Assembly (NCBI GenBank): GCA_025602905.1
Contig: JAHLKI010000003.1
Span: 62,001 to 126,000 of the forward strand
Length of the DNA stretch: 64,000 nucleotides
Origin: Phlyctochytrium arcticum
Taxonomy: Eukaryota; Chytridiomycota; Chytridiomycetes; Chytridiales; Chytridiaceae
Direction of reading: 5' to 3'
Below, one piece after another: positions 32,689-44,417 of this stretch. A model generated the notes under the pieces. It did not search any database. It saw nothing but the letters and a program-made list of their open reading frames with translations, and was not told the origin of the DNA. The number at the start of each line of letters is the position of its first letter. The first letter of the stretch is position 1. Position numbers and translations under genes: made by a program.

Positions 32689-34080
32689 CTAACTTTCCTC
32701 CTCCTCCGTTGGAGAACCTTCGTCATCCTCCAATAAGGAACCTTCGTCATCCTCCAGAGCAAAATTCTCGTCGTAATCCACAGGGATGTCATTTGCAGCA
32801 GAGACATTCGATAGCCAGGTTATCGTAATGGTGTGGCTTCCATTTTGGGACTCCATACAATATCTTGTAAAACTTCTTTATGAACGTCGTCAGTGATCCA
32901 ACCATTCTTGATGGCCTGATTCCGCCATAACATAGCGTGGGCGGCAAACACTCGCTTCCAGACCACATGTCGACTCGGGATAGTAAGCGCTTTACCATCC
33001 AGGTCTTTGAATGTTTTGTTAACAGGCGGAAACGGAGACTGAAACTTTGCTTGAAGAAGTTGACTCGCTACAAGAGAAAGACAGTGCCAATTGAGCGCTT
33101 GCTGCCTGTGCCTGGTGTTGTTGGCGTAGACTCCACAGACGAAATTGGTACAGAAGAGACAATCGGAATCCCAAGGATCTTCGCTCTCTCTGTTTGCCAT
33201 AATCGCTCCAGATCCTGTGCTTGACTATGGAGAGGGAATTAAAAGAATGAGTGTTGCGACTTACCCAGAGAGTTTGAGCCCGTCAGCGAATTGCAGTTGG
33301 CCGGTGGCAGCCTTCGTGCCTTCAACCACCTCCTCGCCGCCTCTGTACTCTGTTTGGGAAAAAAGTGATAGGACACTTTTTAATAATGGATGTACAAAAC
33401 CATTTAAAGTTGGCCACTCATTCATTGCGGGTGTAATTGGGCCGCGCAAAAAATGGTCATAGCTGGTTTCAGGGGCATAAGCAAAACAGTAGAAACCAAG
33501 AGTAAATGAGTGCACTTACAATGGGAGGCAACCATCTCGAATGAAAAAAGCTATTTTGGACAGCATTTCGTCTTTTACAAACAAGGGGTTGGTGATAATT
33601 GAGTTGAGTATGTTAATACAGTTCAGGGAAATCTTGTCGGGCAGCTGCACGTCAATGACATCCGCATCTGCTTCGATATCGATCGTCGGAAAAGATGGTG
33701 TTCCAAGCAACTTGGGTGTAGAAAAGGGCGCGGACAGGTACTGTAGACATAATTTGACGAGATCCGCGACATTGGGCTGCTTCATGAGTGCCGATACGGT
33801 AGCATCGCTGAACGGCGCAAGTCCATAAAACGCTTCGGCTCAATTTTGGAATCTGCCGCAGCGAGCTAGTTTGGCCCAATGCGTCGGTCAACTCGCTCGA
33901 CTTTTGATCACGTTGCCATTCGTCCAGAAACAAATGTGTGCACTGCTCTTGAATTGGTCGATTGTAGAACACTACCAGGGGCGACAACAGAGCTTCGAAG
34001 TGAAAACAAACTTGTTGAGTTCTTCAAGGAGAATCATCGCCAACAAGCGCCAGTCCTTCCAAGGCTTCCGCTCCACCTTT
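32689..34080 (-). pseudogene. Unrecognised multi-exon gene, frame-disrupted
   Basis: Several protein-like segments lie in order on the minus strand: EWQRDQKSSELTDALG, AEAFYGLAPFSDATVSAL then NVADLVKLCLQYL (to 33516), PITPAMNEWPTLNGFVHP (33440-33250, between GTAAGT-type introns), IPSRHVVWKRVFAAHAMLW and a terminal acidic tail of repeated EDDEGS ending in TAG at 32689. At least three frame changes are not explained by introns I can see. Domain-of-transposon ancestry is possible but not shown. Confidence 0.35.
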
Positions 34081-34180
34081 AATGTCGTGGGTCTTGCCAG
34101 CCGTCATTTGAAATGCACCAACGCCAGGCATCCACGCATCAATTGCGACATAGATTCTGGTAGTTGGCAGGTACAGCTGA

Positions 34181-35330
34181 TTACGAGTTTGATTCGCTTG
34201 CACTCGCTCGACAACTTGTTTGCCGGATGGAGGAATCTGAATCGTCGTATCGGAGAGTTCTTTTGGCTGCAGCCAGGTGATTCATGGTAGGACAGCTGTT
34301 ATACTTTGACAGTGTTGTGACTGCGGTTGCCAGGTCGGGTCGAGTACCGGTGATCAGGTACATAAGTGATCCAACAATCGCTTGATAGGTCACCGTGTCT
34401 TTCTTGTCTAAGTTTGGTGTGCCATCGATTCTTTGCAATTATTCGGCTGGGTCCAGAGGTAGTAGTGACGAGTTGCAATTTTCCAATCCGAAACGTTGCA
34501 AGATATCGGTTCATACTTCTTTTGATGGATCTTGGTAGGCTTGATTCTCTTGTTTCCGTGCACCAGCTCGCGGCACATGAACGTGCCTCCTTTCTCCAAC
34601 TCCTCAATAGAGCGTATCGCTCGAAAATGAACCCACAAAGGGCAGCAGCAAGCGGATTTCCCGCAGCCGCCTGCAGCAGTTGTTCCATCTGGTACTTTGC
34701 TCTTGCGCCTTTCTGTTTAACTATGATTGGGAGGACTGTTGGAGACGCGAAAGCCACAGATGGGGTTTTGAACGGCTCAGCCGACGTAATGTGGATCAAA
34801 GCATGGACGACTTTAGTCTTTTCTGTGATCTTGAGTTCAGGCCAATGAGCATCTACCGACTTCCGGAAAGGCGGTCCTTCCGCAACGCATTCCAAGCCCA
34901 ATGCCACTCGTATCGGGATCTGCCAGTGGAATGAACAGCTCGAGGTTGCATGCTTGCTCCTTTTCCCACGAGGCGATGACGAAAGATATTCGGTTGCTCG
35001 GCGGATCTTCTCTTGCGACGCGACGTCAATACCCTCTCCGCGCTCTCAGCCTTGCGATGGAGTGACTTTGTTTTGCATAGAGTCAAACAAGTTTCCTTGG
35101 CCGCTGCCATTCCCGCGAGCGGCTGCGCTAGCAATCGCTGTCAATCCTTGAACGCTATTTCAGTGACTGGACGTTCAAGATGAATCATTACGTCCGGATA
35201 CTGAATCTTCCAGAGAAAATCCACTTGCTGGAGCCGCTCAATACTGTTCGGCTTGCCTTCCGCAAAGAATCCTTTCAGTATGCGATCCTTGGCATTCTTT
35301 GTGGCCTCATGCTTATTGTTAGAGGGTCGA
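34181..35330 (-). mobile_element. Ty1/copia retrotransposon pol relic
   Basis: The segment VTYQAIVGSLMYLITGTRPD ... AVTTLSKY ... HLAAAKRTLRY (34438-34230) is the conserved stretch between reverse transcriptase and RNase H of Ty1/copia Pol. Upstream pieces in shifting frames (DPAE-LQRIDGTPNLD; ELVHGN) are consistent with more pol sequence. No LTR was identified, and many stops and frameshifts are present. It is an old fragment. Confidence 0.65.
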
Positions 35331-35621
35331 GCAATGATTGTCGTGCTGGACCCCGAGCCCGTCTTGCAGCAAGATCGTTGAGGTAGGTGTTCTTTGCCTG
35401 GTCAAGAGCAGTAGACAGAGCAAGAGGAAGTGTTTGGCGGGAGTGAGCTGGTTTTGGAAATGGGAAGGAGCTGTCGCCAATGGATGGTTTTGGGATGGAT
35501 GATGATGAAGGACCGCTGGCTTCTTGAGAAACAACTTTGTGGGACAAGTGAGCGTTATATTGTTTCCGAGTATGTAGATCCGGGTGTAAACCACAGACAG
35601 GACAACAGTATAGTCGTAGGT

Positions 35622-36461
35622 TCTTCGACCATTTGCTGCTGGCAAGCGAAATTGTTGAGAAGGGGTCGTTGTGCCTGGTCTCAGGAATTTCAAATTTGTC
35701 ACGATGTGACGCGAATATCTAACGTATGTGGGTCCTGGCGTGAACCACACCTTCCATTCATTTTAGTATGTATGATGGCGTCATTCCTCCAAATACTCAC
35801 TTATCCAATCCTGGATGATAATGGGGCACCACAATGGTAGCAAATCCCGAGGGCGGTTGGGTTGTAGTAGTATCATTGAGCCATTCTCGTGGGGCGTAAT
35901 GTTGCAACCGTGGTACACCAACGAACGTGAGAAAGCCCGCATGCACCGAAAGTCCCAACGGATGGTAAAAATTGGCTGCGGCAAAGGAGCTGACCTTTTT
36001 CGAAAAGGTTACGCGCAATAAGGGCCTTGTAGCTTGAAGATAGGCAGAGAGCTGTGCCATTGCTGCGTCTTCAGGCTCTAACGAGAGCCAGGGGAACATA
36101 TCCACGAAAGAAAATGGTCTTGTAGAAAGTTGATGTCGCCAATGGATGGTTTGGCATGGATGATGAAGTCTCGCAACAGAGCAGGCGCGTCGTTTGCATT
36201 GATGGGTAGCTGGCGGTTTGCGTGACCCGCCGCATGCTGCTGCAGAATCATTCGCCGTCCATTTGGCATGGCCGACGGTCCTGCTTTGGGTGTCGTCGTT
36301 TGGTTGTTCTCGTCCCCAAGCAAGCGACCAAGGACCGAGCTCCGGCGTCGTTGCAATGCGGGAGCGTTCGCTCTCCAACATTTGTCCAACGCGGCCGCCT
36401 GCGCGTGAAACAAAAAATCGGTCCGACTAAACACCCCTTGGTTGCTGCCATATTGCGGTCC
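35622..36461 (-). repeat. Dispersed repeat with coding remnant, copy B
   Basis: Partner of 1340-1886, same orientation, with about 300 nt of additional sequence in the middle (roughly 35850-36150). Just downstream (35650-35500, minus) a C2H2-like finger (CCPVCGLHPDL...NAHLSH) is readable. The phrase GTCGCCAATGGATGGTTT occurs twice (about 35472 and 36137), showing internal duplication. Function unknown. Confidence 0.55.
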
Positions 36462-38852
36462 AAGGATACTCGAGGGTCGTCTTTAAGAAGAAGAAAATGG
36501 TCCAACCCTGTTGGACTCCCGGCCTATCCTCCACCGTTGTGAGGGCTATCACGGTGGATGCCCCTACTGCCGCCAGCGCACCCACAGAAAGAAAAAAAAA
36601 TGCCCTTGGTACGATACAGTTAGATAGGGCCGCAACATGACACTGCTCTTTCCTACTCACCCCCAACTCTTTCCATTCAATCAAGAAGTATGCTTTGTCG
36701 GAAGTCCTCAAGGAAGACGGCGATATTTTCTTCGTCGGTGCGTTCGGGACAGGCTTCCAAAGTCCGCCCACCCATACGCGAGGTGAACTTCATCGATTCC
36801 CAATATGCTATTCGTATAGCCATTGCAACGGACATGGCCTAATGTCTTTACAAAAGAGGACAAGCCCAGCCGTTCCGAAGTGACCAGCAGTACCCGAAGA
36901 TACCCCGTGGCCTATGTCCTTCCAGATCGACTGAATTGGAAAGTTTCAACCCGGCCTCCTTGTTTCATGTGTGAATAAAATGCATAGACTTGGGTGATAG
37001 TGCTAAACGGCAATTGCGGCAGGTTTTTCCAATAGGCACCTCTCACAATTTGCAATTCCTTGTCCATGCTTGCAAAGTTTTGGGCAGGTAAAGTATGTCG
37101 TGAATCTGGTTGGGGACGTAGCCTTGGCCCGACTGATCCCATGCTTTCCGTAACCAGTCTTCTGTTGAACGAGCGTGTGAGAAATTGCGCACGAAAGTGT
37201 TGTGTGTGGCAATTTTTCTTACTCACCTCGGGCCGATGCAAGTTCAAAGGAGTCATGGCTTTCACTTGCAGTGAGTGAGACGGTTCATTATTGGTCTGAT
37301 CTCAATTTGAACAATTTTCACAAGTTTGAGTTGAGCTTTGCTGTCGCGTCAAAGAGATGGCATGCGACATTTGTCATCGTACCATTTGCAAAGCGCTGGG
37401 TATATGGGTGTGTGAGTTTGAATCAGCATATCCTGGAAAGCTCTGTCGGTCCAGCAGGATCATGGTGCCTCAAAGAATCTTTGGGGTTGGCAACGTTTGA
37501 AGGATCTGGGTTGAGATTGCCGGTTCGCTGTGAAACACGGATGATGAGATCCATGTATCGCCTCATGCGTCGGGTTGCCAGTGTTACGTGTAGGATAGAA
37601 CTGAGGCGGTTTGGTGAAGGGCAATGCCCAAATGCTGTCAAGATGCTGTGGGTCCTGTCAGTGGGAAGTTGGGAAAACCCCCTCGACCTACCGCGTCCCA
37701 GGTTGATTTAGCTTCTTTTGCTTTAATTAGCGAAAGTTGATCTGTAAACTTTCACACAGCCCATCTGCCCATTTCGTTCGCCCTCCAGAACTCCTCGGTG
37801 ATAAAACCCCACGGGCCAGTCGCGATCTCAACGAGATGCTCAGTGCCAAACAACAAACCACTAGGAAACGAGAAGCCCACAATAACCACAAACGCCTGAG
37901 TGGTTGAGGAAAAGAGTCCGGAGGCGTTTGGTGAGTAGCATTCCTTAGCTGGGAGATGCTTCTCATAATGACCGTTTCCTTGTCTGTACGGGATCACGAC
38001 GTTTGGCTCGTCCACTCGATAAACTGCGGCAGTTGGCATGCTGCAGGAAACACACATGTCATATACGAGGAGTGTGCTTCCTGTGGTGCCCCCTCTGTTC
38101 CTTCGTTATTCCGTGCAGACTTTGTAACGGCCCTGAATGATTTGGATGACAAGATACTTTTCTACTGTTGGCAGCCTGTTACTCATTCACACACACTCTC
38201 TCTCTCTTTCTTTTCTTTCCTAAAGTACACACCCACCATAAGGTACAATTACCCAAGGGCTCGAGCAAATTTGCAATGCCAACACCATCTTCAGGGTATC
38301 TTCAACTCTTGAATTATTGGATCAACATGGGATTGTCGCAACTTATTTATTTTCTTTTGATAAAGTTGCTCCTCTGAAAGCGTTAAAAGACGCAATGATG
38401 GGATCGAGACAAAGCTTGAAGCCATATCCCACATATTTCCAATAGGGAACTGATGTTTTTTCTCCTTCCTGTAGTTGTGGTCTTTCGTCATTTGCTTTCT
38501 TCATTATAAGTTGCTCCATGCTCCTCCCAACTTCCCACGCGCGTTCATGAAAATTCATATTCCCCACTTTATCTACCCCAAAAATGAAAGGATATACATG
38601 ATAATTACTTCCAGACTATTATGGGGCGGCTCCACTCGTATAATATATACAGGGAAACCCCTAAAGCTCATGAAAGCTCTCAGATATCAGAAGAGGTATT
38701 GTTACGTTAGGTCATTTGAAAGTAAGCACAAATGAACGGGCAGGGCGGGTGGAGGGGTACCAAGCTGGTCCAACCATCCACAATATAGTCGTGCATTAGT
38801 TATGAGAAAAAAATGGGTATATATACTTGAACTATAGAATTGTCATTTCTAA
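36462..38852. other. No gene firmly supported
   Basis: Several open frames of 50-170 codons lie on both strands (for example 37202-37711 plus, 36912-37265 minus), but none shows a recognised motif or a convincing set of splice sites. Probably decayed sequence. Confidence 0.35.
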
Positions 38853-39670
38853 TTAAGGGTCAGGATACATGGAATTAAGGACTGAAAAAGCGATCCGAGT
38901 CGCAATCAACTGCTCTGGTTTCCATCCCGTATTAAATAAAACAGTCGCCGTCCCCTCCAGATTCCGTCCCACCGCCGCACTCATAAAATGGATATATTCT
39001 CCCACAGTCGCTCGGCGCACGTATCCCGCCATCCCCATCCCGTCCACCGAGGTCGGAAAATACCGCGACAAGAGCCCGTAATACGTGGATTGAACCGAGA
39101 GGGAGTTGCCGTGTTCTTCAAATAACGGTAAATACCAGTTCTTGAACCAGTTGACATGGACTGCCCCCGGCGGGATACTACTTTGGACGGTGGACATGAG
39201 GGTATTGTACCATATAGCAGCTTCGGCGGCGTACCCCGTTGTGCGGTTGAAAAAGTCGTAGACGCACATATTGGGAAACGTTTCTTGGCGGTAGATGTCA
39301 GGGACCATGGGTGAATAGTTTGTCCCCTGCGAGGCAAACTCGACAAAAAGACAGAGGGCTATAGCACTCTGTTGTTTTGGTCTAGAATGCGAGTCGGAAA
39401 GGTTTGGGCGCGCCGAAATCGGTACAGCCGGGGCCGACCGGTGCGGGAATTTGGCGGTCCACCCTATACACCCCCCATAATTCTGTTTTAAATGATTCCA
39501 AAGGCGGTTATAGAAGGGATGTGAGGGCATCAGTCATGTAAACTGCTACATCGTAATTGCAGGAGACGCGGGAGTAGAGGAGGTTGTTGGTGTCTGAGAG
39601 TGCGCTGTCTAGGGTGCCCGTTAAGGTGGGGGGTGCATCAGAGTGGCAGATGCATGCGCTGTCAACGCCG
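38853..39670 (-). pseudogene. Secreted-protein family relic, copy 1
   Basis: The longest frame (225 codons) is the C-terminal part of the family also seen at 44418-45483 and 62372-63378: VYDFFNRTTGYAAEAAIWYN, GEYIHFMSAAVGRNL, GWKPEQL. N-terminal family pieces (CHSDAPPTL, NYDVAVYMTDAL, CTDFGAPKPF) sit upstream in other frames, so the gene is broken by several indels. Compared with the other copies the central GHE(L/M)GVLSE segment is lost. Confidence 0.6.
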
Positions 39671-40520
39671 AGGACGATAGGCCAATCCGAGGAGGATGGG
39701 CAGAACGAGCAAAAGAACCCAGATCTGATGTTTGGCGACGCCGACGACAGAATGGCTTCTCATACTTGATCATTAAGTTGTAGGACCACAAAAAAAACGT
39801 CAAATTCCCACACCAACGAGGGAATCAAACGCCCACCACCACCTCTCCAGTATTGTTATTGCAAAGCATTAGCAAGTCAGCAATCCACGCTATACCGGAT
39901 AATCCTCATATCCACTTCCTTTTTTGATAAATACGCTTTTCTAAACTTATTTTCCTCCCGCATAAATACCGTGAGAGGAAAAAAAAACCCTAATCATAAC
40001 ATGCGTATTCACGATAACCTTTCCTCACAATAAAACTTTCGTTTATTAATTCGATAAAGAGTCATGGGTCAGTCTACATTATGAATGGGGAATTACGCGC
40101 GTCACTGGGGAGGACACATTACACGGGAGTCCCCCTCACCATACTGATTCAGCATTCTCCTACCCAAAGAAGGACAACCTGATGCTGTTTTGAGACATAA
40201 GTAGTACAATCGTACGTTATCCTGTGTACCATGGTACTTGACCTGGTACTCACTCTGGTGCCCTGCCCACTGGCACACGGATTCGCCTCCGTCAACCCCA
40301 AATCAACATTTCGCTACCCAAATAAAGACGTTAATGTTCTGTTTTGGGGTGAAAACACCAGCATCGAGGGGTGTTTCCCAACTCTCTGCCCAACTCCGAA
40401 GAGACTGAATGCACAGTCACGGAATGATTCATGCGTTGACCTGACGTCAGGTTGGTCGTGTGGTGTGACGGTCGCACGAAAAGCTCCGGGGGAAGGGCGC
40501 GGCAACCGACCGTCTCCGGG
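39671..40520. other. Intergenic, promoter side of the 40.6-kb small gene
   Basis: No gene seen. AT-rich to about 40080, then more mixed composition toward the TATA box at 40522. Confidence 0.4.
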
Positions 40521-40521
40521 C

Positions 40522-40529
40522 TATAAAAG
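40522..40529 (+). promoter_or_regulatory. TATA box of the 54-residue protein gene
   Basis: TATAAAAG lies 70 bp upstream of the ATG at 40599, in a GC-richer promoter. The leader AAACCACACAACGAAAAACAAAATAAAC has the A-rich, uATG-free context of a highly expressed fungal gene. Confidence 0.6.
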
Positions 40530-40598
40530 AGCGGTGCGTTTTGGCATTCCCTCGGGACTTTCAACCATAAAAACCACACAACGAAAAACAAAATAAAC

Positions 40599-40826
40599 AT
40601 GGGCTCCGTCTTTTCGTGCTTAGGTAACATCTGCAACGCGATTAGCAACGGGATAAATTCGATTTTCCGTGCCATTGCTTCCTGTCTTACGGTGCGTTTA
40701 TCTTCCCTTTTAGTACATTGACTTGGAACACACACTAACTCCCGACAATAATAGGGCATTGTCAACGGCATCCGCAACTGCATCGCAGGCACCCTCCACG
40801 CGTGCGGCAGATGCTTACCCTGCTAG
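40599..40826 (+). CDS. 54-residue Gly2/Cys-rich small membrane-anchored protein
   Basis: Exons 40599-40691 and 40755-40826 flank a 63-nt GTGCGT...ATAG intron (phase 0) and give 54 residues. The N-terminus is MGSVFSCLG and the C-terminus GRCLPC. The middle repeats a G-I-x-N/S pattern (AISNGINSIF, GIVNGIRNCIAG), making an amphipathic glycine-spaced helix. Gly2 with Ser and nearby Cys is an N-myristoylation plus palmitoylation signature. Similar tiny MG(S/N)VFS...CCRC proteins are annotated widely in basidiomycete genomes with no known function; relation is by pattern only. Intact splice sites, a TATA box and clean stop support a real gene. Confidence 0.7.
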
Positions 40827-41306
40827 TCATGGCCCCTCCTCTCTCTTTTACACTCTCACACTTCTAAAGAGGGGGGGCTCTTCATTCCCACTACCACTAC
40901 CACTACACACATAGACTACACTACTACCACCACCACTGCATTGTTTCTATGCTCTCCTCTGTACATACTTTTACTTTTGGTCACAATCAATCAATCACAC
41001 TTGTCGCTATAATGTTACTTTTGCATTGAAAGTTTGCGGAACGTCGATCCTATGTTGGCAATGCTTACCCGATACTTTCCGACTTTCCGATTTCCCCGGA
41101 TTTGACAGGCCAGATGGACACTCACCGCGTAATGGCATTTACTCCGCTTTGGGTCGTTAGACATCCCGATTAGGGACATGTACTTCTATATTTGGCTCAC
41201 ATTCTTGTCGCGATGGGGTAGCTGGGGGTAGCCATGCTAATCTTCTCTGTATCGACCAGAGAGAGGTCTGGCCCAGACGTTTTTCGACTTTGCATTTTAT
41301 TCGAAA
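40827..41306. other. 3' region of the small gene; no gene
   Basis: Contains CACTACCACTACCACTAC-type microsatellite near 40890-40940. Nothing else is recognised. Confidence 0.4.
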
Positions 41307-41675
41307 TCAAGAATCACATTCGGCGGTTGTGCATATCATTGACACTCTCCCCAGTTTACGAAAATGGGGGATCATCTCTCGCTGTCGGTAATTCCCAACT
41401 TTTGAGTAGTCCTTGGGATCATCCTGCCACGCATCAAATGATTGACCTTTCCCTCTTTTAGATCCCGCCTTAATCTCAATATAATGGCTCAACAGCGTTT
41501 CTGCACATTGCAACACATCTCGATACGGATGTTCTCGCCAAATACGTCCTGTGTAGCGAATGGAGAGACCACGATCGTAGAAATACATGGAACAAGAAGT
41601 GACAAGTATACAATTTGCCACATGGATCGTTCGCCGCCATGAGTTGTTTTTTCTTAAAAACAAAGACATCTCCAA
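41307..41675 (-). CDS. Possible exon, unrecognised
   Basis: This 122-codon open frame has ordinary soluble composition (YDRGLSIRYTGRIWREHPY, SFDAWQDDPKDYSKVGNY) and ends with TGA. There is no recognised domain, and a full gene structure could not be built. Confidence 0.25.
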   Translation of the reverse strand: MEMSLFLRKNNSWRRTIHVANCILVTSCSMYFYDRGLSIRYTGRIWREHPYRDVLQCAETLLSHYIEIKAGSKRGKGQSFDAWQDDPKDYSKVGNYRQREMIPHFRKLGRVSMICTTAECDS

Positions 41676-42303
41676 TCGTTGTTTCTCTCCTCATTGAAAT
41701 CACGTAGTCTCATAAGGATTATATTAGCAGATTAAGGGTGAGAATCTGGTAATACTACTCTCAGCGCCCTTTAATTCTCTGGAGGGGTCCTTTCCGTTTA
41801 TCGGATTTTTTACTAGTACAGTTGAGGAAATATCTCAGGCCTATTCCGCTCTGCCATTGGCGAGAGCCTTGCTCTGAATTTGCTGATTCACGCGTTGAGA
41901 TTCAATCGACGGCCGCGTCAATTTCGGTCCAAGACGGTCGGGAAGGAACGAAATGCTTGAAAAATTCGATAAGCTCGTTATTGAACTGGATCGTGCTTGC
42001 CTCAGTATTGAGCATGCTACTTACACCCCTCGAGGTCCCGTGTATATGCAATGGTGGAAATACTACGCTACCCCACAAACCATCAATGTGACTGAAATGA
42101 AAAGTGTCTCATTTTGGACGGTTGGTCGTTGTTTTGAGTAGTGTCTTGTCTTGGGCCCAAATGTCTGCCCATGTGTCTCGTGTTTTTTTTTGCACTTGCA
42201 GTGTCTCTGTGGAGTCTGTGCCGCATGAATGTCTGCGCAAGTATCTCGAGTTTTTCTTTTCTTGATTGTACTTGCGTCGGATTGCCTTGTTTATACATCC
42301 CCA

Positions 42304-42496
42304 AAATGCATCTACCCACATGGCCGAGATTATCGAGAAATGTGAGCCTTCGGAGGACATCCTGGACGACATCCCGCGTCGCAAGAGTGGGCCCTCTTGT
42401 ATTTTCAATACGTGGCTTCCCAATATGGATTGGCGCTGCCTCTCTCATAAGGTCATAAGGGCTTGCGCAACCCCTGTGATGAAACTACATAGGTAG
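42304..42496 (+). pseudogene. Degenerate F-box gene fragment
   Basis: ATGCATCTACCCAC(A) followed by a frame-shifted AEIIEKCEPSEDI matches the start of the F-box gene at 42915 (MHLPTEIKAEIIEYC), but the frame is broken within 15 nt and the LRR exon is absent. The upstream sequence, including TTTAATTCTCTGGAGGGG (about 41770), matches the upstream region of the 42.9-kb gene, so this is a truncated tandem duplicate. Confidence 0.6.
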
Positions 42497-42660
42497 TTGA
42501 ACCACCTTTAATTCTCTGGAGGGTTCCTTTCCGTTTGTTGGGGATAAAACCATTTATGCACGTCACTTTAGCCTTAGCTAAGGTATACCTTCTCTAGCTT
42601 GCGGAAATACTTACACTACCCCACAAACTTACTATCAACATGACTGAGATGAAAAGGTCT
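42492..42660 (+). repeat. Left arm of 169-bp inverted repeat
   Basis: Near-perfect reverse complement of 63832-64000, which runs to the window edge and probably continues beyond it. Together with the inverted secreted-gene copies (44.4 and 62.4 kb) it defines a large inverted duplication around the Maverick. Confidence 0.85.
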
Positions 42661-42914
42661 CCTTTGGACGCTGGTCGTTATTTTCAAATTGATGTCTTGT
42701 CTCTCGGGGACTTTTCCCCAAGTGTTTGCCCATGTATCTTGGGCTTTTTTTCTCAACCAACTTTTGCACTTGCGCCTGATGCATTATGCTGCATGAGTGT
42801 CTGCCCAAGTGTCTTGCGTTTTCTTTTCTTGACCAATAAAGCTTGCACCTGCGGCGGATTGCGTTGTTTATACTCGTCAAAAGTCCAATGTTCCACTCAT
42901 TCGACACCCCCAAC

Positions 42915-43755
42915 ATGCATCTACCCACAGAAATCAAGGCGGAGATTATCGAATACTGTGCGACTTGGCAGGAAATCCCGCGTCTCAAAACCTTGGGAGC
43001 CCTTTGCCTGGTGTCCCGAGCATGGAAAGACGTTGCGCAGCCTCCCCTTTGGGAAACCGCATGGTACATTAACCCGTCAAAATTAAAGCTGGAGCCGTTT
43101 CTTACCGCATTGAGAGCCTACCCCCGTCTAGGACACTTTGTGAAGGTCGTCAACATTGGGGGCTACCGTGGCCCTCTTTTAACGGCTATTCAAACAATAG
43201 CAGACTCCTGTCCAAACCTGTAAAGTGACCATTCATCCATTTGAACGATACCTTCTCACTACAGTATCTGACTAACACCCTTTTCCACTTTCTCCCTTCT
43301 GATATGTTATGGTTTACAGCATACGTCTCATTTGGCCGGCTTGTCCAAATCTGAGCGATCAATGTCTCCACCAGCTGCTTGCCAAATGGGACCGACTTGA
43401 AAACACCTTTGTTTATGACAGCCCAAGAATTACAGAAGACGGGTGGATGAGAGCCGCCACGTTCCTGACAAAGTTACATACGCTTCGCATACATAATGCT
43501 CCTAATTTCGGGGACAAGGCGGTCGTTGCACTTATCGACTCTTGCCGGCTCTTGAAAGAGTTGTGGCTCTTTTACACAGATATCACGTCTGACGGGGTGT
43601 CGTACATTATGCTCAATGCTCCTGAGCTGGACGAACTTTTCATCGAGACCACGAGCATTGAACTCGAAACCATTGATGAGATTTCGTGGCAGCGGCCGGC
43701 AGGCCTAGAATTTTACGTCCGCAGACAGAATGGACCATATAATAACTGGAGCTAA
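42915..43755 (+). CDS. F-box/LRR protein, isolated copy E
   Basis: Exons 42915-43219 and 43320-43755 are joined by a 100-nt intron at the same position and phase as in the 14-20 kb array, and give 246 residues. F-box-like start: LPTEIKAEIIEYC ... LCLVSRAWKDVAQPPLWET. LRR-like segments: FVYDSPRITEDGW, LHTLRIHNAPNFGD, ELWLFYTDITSDG, ELDELFIETT, and the ISWQRPAGLEF tail. It is on the opposite strand and about 23 kb from the array. The frame is intact. Probable SCF substrate receptor. Confidence 0.8.
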
Positions 43756-44417
43756 CATATATACAACCCCCATTGCTCAGTTTTCCCCCCGTTAAAAAAC
43801 TAAAGCTTATATATGTTTGGTGATACATAACTTGCACGCCCTCTTGGTGATTTCCAGTCTGCTTCCGGCGGCTTTGTGGTGCTTTTATGATGAGTTTCTC
43901 AGACAGCGGCATGCTTTTTTCAAATTAGAAAGAGGCTTTGTCTTGTATTCATGTGTCCCGAGGGCATTCTTTGTATATAACGTACGTTTGCTGCGTTTGC
44001 GCGTCGTCTTTCTCCCACGGTCTCTTGGAGAGCTAAAAACTATTCACTATAACTCAAAAATTGTCAAGGAAAGAAACTGCTATACCGGAATCTTGCAAAG
44101 AATTCTTTTCTGGCCAGGTTAGGTGTCCGAAGCGTATGTGCAGGCGAAATGCACGACATTCCTGGAATCGCCATTTTGTTTTAGCGGGGCGTTCTTCCTA
44201 AAAACGTGAGATGATATATGTTGGGGCGAGAAGCATGGTTTTACATATGGACTTGAATGTGAATGTATAAGGATATTCGTATTGCACTGGTACAAGTCGC
44301 GGGAGAAGGCGATTGAAAATCATGCTAGACACAGAATCTTAAAGACTAAAATCAGGTATGTGTGCAGAGAATTACAACTCGTAATAAGTTATGGGGAGGT
44401 ATATGTGGAAGAGAACA
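43756..44417. other. Spacer shared with the right-hand duplication
   Basis: From about 44020 this sequence matches the reverse complement of 63379-63760 (shared ATGCACGACATT, ATATGGACTTGAAT, AAGTTAATAAA). No gene. Confidence 0.6.

Noticed and set aside
36912..38057. Open frames of 70-170 codons on both strands
   Set aside because: They overlap antisense to each other, lack recognisable motifs and have no consistent exon chain.
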